The notes below the pieces were generated by a model. That model was not told where the DNA came from. It saw only the letters and a list, made by a program, of their open reading frames with translations, and made no database searches. A program made the position numbers and the translations under genes. From NCBI GenBank assembly GCA_963169175.1, contig CAUJFK010000237.1, positions 1-5,244 of the forward strand: a DNA stretch of 5,244 bases, written 5' to 3'. Shown piece by piece: positions 1 to 5,244 of this stretch. Every line of letters begins with the position of its first letter. Positions within the stretch are counted from its first letter, which is position 1. The DNA comes from Acidobacteriota bacterium (GTDB lineage Bacteria > Acidobacteriota > Blastocatellia > Pyrinomonadales > Pyrinomonadaceae).

Positions 1-1
1 G

Positions 2-811
2 GCCCGCGGCGGCGATTCGGAAAGGGAAGTCATCACCGCGAGTGCGGGTGAGGCTTGGGACAGCTTTGTCGAATATTGCGTCGGCCGCGATCTTGCCGGC
101 GTGGAATGCCTGAGCGGTATTCCCGGTACGGTCGGCGGAACGCCGGTGCAAAATGTCGGCGCCTATGGACAGGAAGTTTCGGAAACGATCGTGTCCGTTC
201 GCTGTCTTGACAGGCAAAGCGGCCGGATCGTCGAGCTCTCTGATCACGAGTGCGGCTTTGGTTATCGCACAAGCATATTTAATTCGTCGCAACGCGAGCG
301 ATACATTGTCCTGTCCGTCACGTTTGCGCTTGAACGCGGCGGCGAGCCAAAGATCGTGTACCGCGACCTGCGCGAACATTTCGCCAGTGCCCGGCCGACG
401 CTGAGCCAAACACGCTCGGCGGTACTGAAGATCCGCGCGGCAAAATCGATGGTGATCGATCCGAACGATCCGAACTGCAACAGTGCAGGATCCTTCTTTA
501 AAAATCCTGTTGTTCAAAGTTCAGAACTTGCCCGTCTCGCTTCCGCCGCGAGGGCCGATGCTGTTCCGCATTTCGACGCGGGCGGCCAAATGGTAAAGGT
601 CCCGGCCGCGTGGCTGATCGAACAGGCCGGTTTTAAGAAAGGCTTCGTCATGGGAAACGCGGGCATATCCACTCGGCACTCGCTCGCTCTCATCAATCGC
701 GGCAATGCATCGGCGGCAGAGATAATTCAGCTTAAAAACAAGATCATCGATGCGGTCACGACAAAGTTCGATATAGAATTGCTGCCGGAACCGATATTTA
801 TCGGCTTTTGA
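2..811 (+). CDS. murB: UDP-N-acetylenolpyruvoylglucosamine reductase MurB, 5'-truncated by window edge
   Basis: MurB is the cytoplasmic FAD enzyme that uses NADPH to reduce UDP-GlcNAc-enolpyruvate to UDP-MurNAc, the second committed step of peptidoglycan precursor synthesis. The frame is open from base 2, giving 269 residues. I estimate that 70-90 N-terminal residues, including the start of the FAD domain, lie outside the window. The in-frame GTG at 101 is not the start, because MurB-like sequence (AGEAWDSFVEYCVGRDLAGV) precedes it. Visible signatures are SGIPGTVGGTPVQNVGAYG (FAD/phosphate loop), CGFGYRTSIF with the substrate-binding Arg at codon 266-268, NSAGSFFKNP with the catalytic Ser (proton donor to the enol intermediate) at 491-493, and a C-terminal PEPIFIG with the catalytic Glu at 788-790. 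The FGYR-S-IF segment resembles the E. coli-type (type I) enzyme. The protein ends right after PEPIFIGF, as in compact family members. No intrinsic terminator follows closely. Identification is firm; the upstream operon context cannot be seen. Confidence 0.96.
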   Translation, partial: ARGGDSEREVITASAGEAWDSFVEYCVGRDLAGVECLSGIPGTVGGTPVQNVGAYGQEVSETIVSVRCLDRQSGRIVELSDHECGFGYRTSIFNSSQRERYIVLSVTFALERGGEPKIVYRDLREHFASARPTLSQTRSAVLKIRAAKSMVIDPNDPNCNSAGSFFKNPVVQSSELARLASAARADAVPHFDAGGQMVKVPAAWLIEQAGFKKGFVMGNAGISTRHSLALINRGNASAAEIIQLKNKIIDAVTTKFDIELLPEPIFIGF

Positions 812-867
812 AGGTGCGCGGGTTTCGATGAGGTTGTCTGAGAACTTTAACCTAACCGTAAGAGAAG

Positions 868-938
868 CAATTTGAACGCGGATGGGGCGGATCGAGCGGA
901 TCGATCCGTAAAAATCCGCTCAATCCGAGTTCAAATTG
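868..938. repeat. Imperfect palindrome made of 9-nt-phased GCGGAT units
   Basis: The left half has GCGGAT at 878, 887 and 896, exactly 9 nt apart. The right half has the complementary ATCCGN at 904, 914 and 923. The outer arms CAATTTGAAC (868-877) and GTTCAAATTG (929-938) are perfect inverted copies, and the centre, CGGATCGATCCG (897-908), is self-complementary. The single strand could fold into a long hairpin with internal mismatches. A further outer pair, GAAGCAA (864-870) and TTGCTTC (944-950), extends the symmetry with an 8-nt offset on the right. There is no U-tract after it, so it is not a canonical intrinsic terminator. It looks like a dispersed intergenic repeat (REP-like), but copy number cannot be judged from one window. 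Confidence 0.75.
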
Positions 939-946
939 GCTGGTTG

Positions 947-969
947 CTTCAGACTTAAGACTTTTCAGA
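947..969. repeat. Short degenerate direct repeat CTTCAGA / CTTAAGA / CTTTTCAGA
   Basis: Three head-to-tail near-copies of a 7-nt unit sit directly after the palindrome: CTTCAGA (947-953), CTTAAGA (954-960) and CTTTTCAGA (961-969, with two extra T). No function is evident. It may be the tail of the same repeat element. It is short enough that chance similarity is possible. Confidence 0.45.
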
Positions 970-994
970 CACTCGCCAATTGAGCAAGCCTCTC

Positions 995-1039
995 TTCGAT
1001 CATTCGTGAATTTCGCGTCAGCCTTTCGTCTCTTTCGTG
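995..1039. repeat. Phased TTCGTG-type microrepeats
   Basis: TTCGNN hexamers recur as TTCGAT (995), TTCGTG (1003), TTCGCG (1012), TTCGTC (1025) and TTCGTG (1034). The spacings are 8, 9, 13 and 9 nt, so most copies keep a period of about 9 nt, the same as in the GCGGAT block upstream. On the minus strand this reads as CACGAA/CGCGAA units. From memory, similar TTTCGTG-rich strings occur in intergenic DNA of several environmental phyla, but I cannot verify this here. No regulatory role is shown. Confidence 0.55.
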
Positions 1040-1112
1040 GATCGGGTCCGGTTTCGCCGGCAACGGGAAGCGCACTTGGCAAAAAAACGGCATAAACTAC
1101 GTCCGATTCGTG

Positions 1113-1118
1113 TATAAT
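1113..1118 (+). promoter_or_regulatory. -10 element (TATAAT) of the TPR gene promoter
   Basis: A perfect TATAAT lies 52 nt upstream of the TPR gene start, which predicts transcription beginning near 1124-1126 and a leader of about 45 nt. No good -35 is present at 16-18 nt spacing. A TTGGCA at 1076-1081 is too far away (31 nt), although an A-tract (1081-1087) lies between. The match is therefore good for the -10 only, suggesting a promoter of modest strength or one helped by an activator. Confidence 0.6.
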
Positions 1119-1121
1119 TAT

Positions 1122-1144
1122 GGATGGCCTGCAGTACTCCATCC
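1122..1144 (+). promoter_or_regulatory. 6-bp dyad at the predicted transcription start
   Basis: GGATGG (1122-1127) and CCATCC (1139-1144) are perfect inverted copies around an 11-nt centre that contains CTGCAG and AGTACT. The dyad begins 4 nt after the -10 element. It could be an operator overlapping the start site or a weak hairpin at the 5' end of the mRNA. With arms of only 6 bp, chance cannot be excluded. Confidence 0.3.
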
Positions 1145-1160
1145 TTCACATAAACTTCAC

Positions 1161-1166
1161 GAGGTG
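1161..1166 (+). promoter_or_regulatory. Shine-Dalgarno GAGGTG deciding the TPR gene start
   Basis: GAGGTG matches six consecutive bases of the consensus complementary to the 16S rRNA 3' end and stands 4 nt before the ATG at 1171. It supports that ATG over the in-frame ATG at 1120, which lies 2 nt after the -10 element and so upstream of the predicted transcript start. Confidence 0.8.
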
Positions 1167-1170
1167 GGCA

Positions 1171-2988
1171 ATGTTCCGAAATAATAGTTTCTTAAAAGCC
1201 GTATTTTCATTTGGCGTTCTTGCCGCGATCAATTTTCAGGGAATGATCGTCGCACGGGCGGGCGATATTGTGGCGACCGAGGACGTGGTCTCCGGGTCGA
1301 GCGCATTTGTTTTTCGCCGTTCAAGCAAGCAACCGCAGGAAAGCGCCGGCGGATCGATCGGCCTCGGCAGCCGGAAGAAGGCGTATCGGGCAAATGTGAA
1401 TACGCAGGTCTCCGCCGCACGTAGACGTCGGGCCGATGCAGCCAAGGCGCGGGCCGCGGCGGTCGCAAAGGCCAGAAAGCGCGAACGGCTTGCAAAACTA
1501 AAGATCTCAAATACCTTGGCAGCATCAGCGGAATCAAAAATGGCAGCCGGAGATCCCGGAAGTGCGATCGTCGATTATCGCGGATCATTGAAGGCGAACC
1601 CGAAAAACACCGAAGCCAAATTTGGCCTCAGCGAAGCCCTGACCGCCGTCGGCATCCAGGCTGCAGGTGAAGCCAATAATGAAGCCGGAATTCCACTGTT
1701 GGAAGAGGCTGCAAAGCTTGACCCGAAGAACGAGGTGGCATTTACGAAATTGGGCGAGATCTACGACGCCCGCGGGAACAATGCTTTGGCTCTCGCAAAT
1801 TATGAAAAGGCGTTGGCGGTCGATCCTGAGCTTTCGTCTCTTTATCTGCCGGCCGCTCTTGCCCAGATAGAAGCGGGGAACGCGGCAAAGGCAGAGATAT
1901 ATCTGGCAAAGGCCGAAGCGGCCGGAGGCGAGCCGGCGGATATAAGATTTGCCCGGGCTGTGCTGCTGGTCAAGCAGAACAAGAACGATGAGGCCCTTGC
2001 GGCGTTTGATCAGCTGGCCTCTGCCGATCCGCAGAATGCCGCCGTTCAATATCAGCGCGGTGTGCTGTTTGACAAGCTCGGCCAGAAGGACAAAGCAGTC
2101 GATGCCTATAAGAAGGCCACGCAGATCCATGCCGGCAATGCTCTGGCATGGTTCGATCTTGGCGTTATCTATTACAACAAGGGCGATTACAAGAATGCTT
2201 TGACGGCGTACCAGTCGTCCGTAAAGGCGGATGATTCGAACGCCCGTGCACATGCGAATCTTGCAAGTACCTACCGCCAACTGGAAAGGTACGCCGAGGC
2301 AAATGCTGAGTATAAGATAGCGGCCGTAACGATCAAGAACGATCCAGACCTGTATAACGAATGGGGCTTTTGCCTTGGGAAAACGGCTGAATGGGACAAG
2401 GCCACGGCCCGGCTTGAGACCGCGAACAAGATGAGTCCGACGGCGGAAGAGGAATCAAACGTCGGCTGGGCATACTACAACGCGGCCCAGGCAGATAAGG
2501 CAGCGGGCAACGACGTAGCGTCAAAGGAAAAGCTTGAAAAAGGTAAGATGTCGCTGCAGGCCGCTGTGCAGAAAGATCCTAAACTGGATGCAGCGCATCT
2601 AAATCTGGGCTCGACCTACAACAGCCTGGGCGAACATGACCAGGCCGCCAAGTCGCTGAATGAGGCGCTAAGCCTGCACTCGGATTGGGTCATTGCGCTG
2701 AACCAGCTTGGGCTTGCCTATCGCGGCACAGACAATATGGCCGGAGCGTTAAATGCTTTCAACCGAGCAGTTGTGCTTGACGGGAACAATGTCGCAGGTC
2801 TTTTCAACCTTGGCTCCGCACAATATGCGTCGGGTGATAAGAACGGTGCGAAAAAGACCCAGGGTCGGCTCAAGAAGCTTCGTCCCGATCTGGCCGATCA
2901 ACTAGGGAATATCATCGCCGGTAAAGCGATAGAGTTCGGAACACGCAAACTTCGGGAGAAGATACGCATTCCGGGATTTCCTTTCTAA
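1171..2988 (+). CDS. Secreted tetratricopeptide-repeat protein, about 13 TPR units
   Basis: 605 residues from the ATG at 1171. Residues 1-30 form a Sec signal peptide: Lys/Arg n-region, hydrophobic core AVFSFGVLAAI, and an ARA-GD cleavage site after A30. There is no lipobox Cys. Residues 68-112 are a strongly basic, probably helical Ala/Arg/Lys linker with RRRR at 84-87 and only two acidic residues. From about 113 to 575 there are about 13 TPR units of about 34 residues, with the usual pattern (for example FDLGVIYYNKGDYKNALTAY at 328-347 and LNLGSTYNSLGEHDQAAKSL at 477-496) and frequent DP at unit ends. Units 2 and 10 carry insertions of about 7 and 14 residues. A basic tail follows (GTRKLREKIRIPGFPF). 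TPR arrays bind proteins, so an export-side scaffold or envelope-assembly role is plausible, but the partner is unknown and no catalytic domain is seen. The gene has its own promoter and terminator and appears monocistronic. I do not recognise a named family. Confidence 0.93.
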   Translation: MFRNNSFLKAVFSFGVLAAINFQGMIVARAGDIVATEDVVSGSSAFVFRRSSKQPQESAGGSIGLGSRKKAYRANVNTQVSAARRRRADAAKARAAAVAKARKRERLAKLKISNTLAASAESKMAAGDPGSAIVDYRGSLKANPKNTEAKFGLSEALTAVGIQAAGEANNEAGIPLLEEAAKLDPKNEVAFTKLGEIYDARGNNALALANYEKALAVDPELSSLYLPAALAQIEAGNAAKAEIYLAKAEAAGGEPADIRFARAVLLVKQNKNDEALAAFDQLASADPQNAAVQYQRGVLFDKLGQKDKAVDAYKKATQIHAGNALAWFDLGVIYYNKGDYKNALTAYQSSVKADDSNARAHANLASTYRQLERYAEANAEYKIAAVTIKNDPDLYNEWGFCLGKTAEWDKATARLETANKMSPTAEEESNVGWAYYNAAQADKAAGNDVASKEKLEKGKMSLQAAVQKDPKLDAAHLNLGSTYNSLGEHDQAAKSLNEALSLHSDWVIALNQLGLAYRGTDNMAGALNAFNRAVVLDGNNVAGLFNLGSAQYASGDKNGAKKTQGRLKKLRPDLADQLGNIIAGKAIEFGTRKLREKIRIPGFPF

Positions 2989-3013
2989 CCTCAGCAATGC
3001 ACCAAATGCCTGT

Positions 3014-3049
3014 CGGGCTCAAGCGATCAGCTTGGGCCCGGTTGTTTTT
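3014..3049 (+). terminator. Intrinsic terminator of the TPR gene
   Basis: An 11-bp stem is formed by CGGGCTCAAGC (3014-3024) and GCTTGGGCCCG (3030-3040), with one G-U wobble (3019/3035) and a 5-nt loop GATCA. It is followed by the T-rich run TTGTTTTT (3042-3049). It lies 25 nt after the TPR stop codon and ends its transcript before carB. Confidence 0.92.
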
Positions 3050-3116
3050 GGCGGCGCCGTTTAGTTTTCGCTCCCACGAATAGCACGCAAACGGCGGCAA
3101 AGATCGAGTCTCTCTG

Positions 3117-3146
3117 TTTAGCCGACGCGAATGAATCGGGTATACT
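3117..3146 (+). promoter_or_regulatory. Possible carB promoter
   Basis: TATACT (3141-3146) matches five of six -10 positions. TTTAGC (3117-3122) is a poor -35 at 18 nt spacing (three of six). Transcription would start near 3153, leaving a leader of only about 17 nt. A promoter is expected in this gap because a terminator precedes it, but the sequence match alone is weak. No PyrR-type attenuator or arginine operator is apparent to me. Confidence 0.4.
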
Positions 3147-3169
3147 GTCAGGTTTGAGCTGAAAAACTG

Positions 3170-5244
3170 ATGCCAAAGAGAACTGATATCCATAAGATCC
3201 TGATCATTGGATCGGGGCCGATCGTGATCGGGCAGGCGTGCGAGTTTGATTACTCGGGAACACAGGCGTGCCGGGCCCTTAGAGACGAAGGTTTTGAGGT
3301 CGTACTCGTAAATTCCAATCCCGCCACGATCATGACCGATCCGGAGATGGCAGACCGTACATACATCGAGCCGCTGACGGTCGAGACGGTCGCCGCGATC
3401 ATCGAGAAGGAAAGGCCCGACGCTTTGCTGCCCACGGTTGGCGGGCAAACCGGCCTTAATCTTTCGGTCGCGCTTTATGAACAGGGAATTCTTGAAAAAT
3501 ACGGCATCAAACTGATTGGAGCAAATGTCGAGGCCATTAAGGTCGGCGAGGACCGCGAGCTTTTCAAGAAAGCTATGGATGAGGTGGGCATTCCGTCGGC
3601 GAAAGGCGGATTTGCGCACACCTGGGAAGAAGCACGGGAGGTCGTCGAACAAACTGGCTATCCGGCTATCATCCGGCCGGCGTTCACGCTTGGCGGCACC
3701 GGAGGTGGGACGGCTTATAATCCTGAGGAATTTGAGGAAATTGCCAAGAATGGCCTGGCCGCCTCGCCTGTTTCTCAGATCCTTGTTGAAGAATCGATCC
3801 TCGGCTGGAAAGAATACGAGCTTGAGGTGATGCGTGATCTGAACGACAACGTCGTCATTATCTGCTCGATAGAGAACTTTGACCCGATGGGCGTTCACAC
3901 AGGCGATTCGATAACCGTCGCCCCGGCACAAACATTGACGGACGTCGAATATCAGAACCTTCGTGATATGTCGATACGATGCATTCGCAAGGTCGGCGTA
4001 GAGACGGGCGGCTCGAATATCCAGTTTGCGGTCAACCCGGACAATGGCGATATTCGGATAATTGAGATGAATCCGCGGGTATCGCGTTCATCGGCCCTGG
4101 CGTCGAAAGCAACCGGTTTTCCGATAGCAAAGATCGCCGCGAAGCTCGCGGTCGGTTACACGCTGGACGAAATTCCGAACGATATTACAAAAAAGACCCC
4201 AGCTTCGTTCGAGCCGACTATTGATTACGTCGTCACAAAGATACCAAAATGGGCGTTCGAGAAATTTCCCGGAGCCGAGGATGTTCTGGGTACCCAGATG
4301 CGATCGGTCGGCGAGGTAATGGCGATCGGCCGCACGTTCAAGGAAAGCCTGTTTAAGGGGTTACGTTCGCTTGAAGCAGTTAAGCCATTGCGTTTACAGG
4401 ATGTTCCGGACGAGGAGCTTCAGCGTAAACTTGCCCGTCCTAACTCGCAGCGGTTCTCTTACATAACCTATGCGCTTCAGAATGGATATACGATCGACGA
4501 GGTGCACCGTCTGACGATGATCGACCCGTGGTTCCTCGATCAATTGAAACAAGTGATGGAGTTTCAGGACGGCTTGGACTCGAAGCAGATGAGGGAATAT
4601 TCTGCGGACGAACTCCGCTTGGCAAAGGAATACGGTTTGTCCGACCGGCGGCTTTCATTTCTTACCGGATCATCTGAGCTCGAAGTTCGTAAACACAGGA
4701 AGACATTGGAGATAACCCCGGTTTATAAACGGGTAGATACCTGTGGGGCAGAGTTTGAATCGTTTACCCCATATCTTTATTCAACCTACGAAGAAGAATG
4801 CGAGGCCAGTCCGACCGATAGGCGTAAGATCATGATCCTCGGCTCGGGACCAAACCGGATCGGACAGGGAATCGAGTTCGATTATTGCTGTTGTCACGCG
4901 TCATATGCGCTTCGCTACGCGCAATTCGAGACAATAATGGTCAACTGCAACCCCGAGACGGTCTCGACCGACTACGACACGTCCGACAGGCTATATTTCG
5001 AGCCGCTGACGTTCGAAGACGTGATGAATATCGTTGATGTAGAAAAGCCTGAAGGCGTGATCGTACAGTTTGGCGGCCAAACGCCATTAAACCTGGCTGA
5101 CCGCCTGCATGAGGCCGGCGTACCCATTATCGGTACTTCGCCTGATTCAATTGACCTCGCCGAAGATAGAAAACGGTTCGGCGCATTGTTGGATGAATTG
5201 AATATTCCATGCCCCCAGAATTCAAGTGTCACATCATCCGACGA
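3170..5244 (+). CDS. carB: Carbamoyl-phosphate synthase large subunit CarB, 3'-truncated by window edge
   Basis: CarB makes carbamoyl phosphate from bicarbonate, two ATP and ammonia channelled from the glutaminase subunit CarA, feeding arginine and pyrimidine synthesis. The window holds 691 codons of about 1,075. The protein opens MPKRTDIHKILIIGSGPIVI, nearly as in E. coli, and the E. coli active-site numbers apply directly: R129, R169, E215, H243, Q285, E299 and N301 are all present, which supports the ATG at 3170. Order of parts: carboxy-phosphate ATP-grasp half (1 to about 400), oligomerisation region (about 401-550), and the start of the carbamoyl-phosphate half (KIMILGSGPNRIGQGIEFDY at 553-572). 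The rest of the second ATP-grasp and the C-terminal allosteric domain are outside. The Shine-Dalgarno sequence is weak (GAG 11 nt upstream). carA is not on the upstream side. A CCC run at 573-575 replaces the more common CCV. Identification is certain. Confidence 0.98.
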   Translation, partial: MPKRTDIHKILIIGSGPIVIGQACEFDYSGTQACRALRDEGFEVVLVNSNPATIMTDPEMADRTYIEPLTVETVAAIIEKERPDALLPTVGGQTGLNLSVALYEQGILEKYGIKLIGANVEAIKVGEDRELFKKAMDEVGIPSAKGGFAHTWEEAREVVEQTGYPAIIRPAFTLGGTGGGTAYNPEEFEEIAKNGLAASPVSQILVEESILGWKEYELEVMRDLNDNVVIICSIENFDPMGVHTGDSITVAPAQTLTDVEYQNLRDMSIRCIRKVGVETGGSNIQFAVNPDNGDIRIIEMNPRVSRSSALASKATGFPIAKIAAKLAVGYTLDEIPNDITKKTPASFEPTIDYVVTKIPKWAFEKFPGAEDVLGTQMRSVGEVMAIGRTFKESLFKGLRSLEAVKPLRLQDVPDEELQRKLARPNSQRFSYITYALQNGYTIDEVHRLTMIDPWFLDQLKQVMEFQDGLDSKQMREYSADELRLAKEYGLSDRRLSFLTGSSELEVRKHRKTLEITPVYKRVDTCGAEFESFTPYLYSTYEEECEASPTDRRKIMILGSGPNRIGQGIEFDYCCCHASYALRYAQFETIMVNCNPETVSTDYDTSDRLYFEPLTFEDVMNIVDVEKPEGVIVQFGGQTPLNLADRLHEAGVPIIGTSPDSIDLAEDRKRFGALLDELNIPCPQNSSVTSSD

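Larger units (their letters stand above)
812..1170. other. 359-bp intergenic region without a credible gene
   Basis: No gene is visible between the murB stop and the TPR gene. The only long open frame is on the minus strand (852-1142), and its translation is low-complexity reading of the repeats below (for example DPRKRRKADAKF), with no recognisable domain. The region contains three blocks of short phased repeats (868-938, 947-969, 995-1039), then an A-tract (1081-1087), a -10 element, a dyad and a ribosome binding site. I see no tRNA, no riboswitch signature and no intrinsic terminator for murB. Confidence 0.75.

Noticed and set aside
101..103. GTG as the start codon of murB
   Set aside because: The same frame is open to base 2 and encodes MurB-like sequence before it. 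No Shine-Dalgarno sequence precedes the GTG, so this is an edge truncation.
831..853. AGGTT / AACCT pair after murB as a terminator
   Set aside because: It is a 5-bp AT-containing stem with a 13-nt loop and no following T-run, too weak to call.
852..1142. 96-codon minus-strand open frame in the murB-TPR spacer
   Set aside because: Its translation follows the repeat blocks (charged low-complexity runs), it has no domain, and it is better explained as an artefact of phased 9-nt repeats that keep the frame open.
1585..2280. 231-codon minus-strand open frame inside the TPR gene
   Set aside because: It is fully antisense to a clear TPR-coding frame, and the opposite strand shows no family signature.
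3056..3095. Inverted repeat GCCGTTT / AAACGGC upstream of carB as a possible attenuator
   Set aside because: Arms are only 7 nt with a 26-nt loop, it lies upstream of the proposed promoter, and no T-run or leader peptide accompanies it.
3737..3748. Possible frameshift or damage in carB
   Set aside because: The frame stays open from 3170 to the window edge and active-site positions keep exact E. coli numbering through residue 301, so the gene appears intact.
2912..3931. 339-codon minus-strand open frame across the TPR gene end, the terminator and carB
   Set aside because: It is antisense to an unmistakable CarB with conserved active-site residues and reads through the terminator. Its translation has no recognisable domain and looks like a codon-bias shadow.

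Overview
The window carries three same-strand genes. They are the 3' part of murB (peptidoglycan precursor synthesis), a complete gene for a secreted protein built almost entirely of tetratricopeptide (TPR) repeats, and the 5' two thirds of carB (large subunit of carbamoyl-phosphate synthetase). The organism is a bacterium that makes peptidoglycan, with moderately high GC by eye. Gene content, codon style and the long secreted TPR protein with a basic Ala/Arg/Lys linker would fit Acidobacteriota (Blastocatellia-like). That placement is a guess from general impression, because murB and carB are universal and do not fix the lineage.

Layout: murB is open at the left edge and stops at 811. Bases 812-1170 hold no credible gene. 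They contain three adjacent blocks of short phased repeats: an imperfect palindrome built from GCGGAT units, a CTTCAGA-like block, and a TTCGTG-like block. These are followed by a TATAAT -10 element, a small dyad at the expected transcription start and a strong Shine-Dalgarno sequence. The TPR gene runs 1171-2988 and is closed by a textbook intrinsic terminator (3014-3049). A short spacer with a weak promoter-like sequence leads to carB at 3170, which runs off the right edge.

The three genes do not look like one pathway or one operon. The 359-bp gap with its own promoter separates murB from the TPR gene, and the terminator separates the TPR gene from carB. carA is not next to carB on the visible side. 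murB and carB are ordinary housekeeping genes with their key residues intact. The least explained items are the secreted TPR protein and the repeat mosaic upstream of it. I see no defence system, mobile element, CRISPR array, tRNA or rRNA here.
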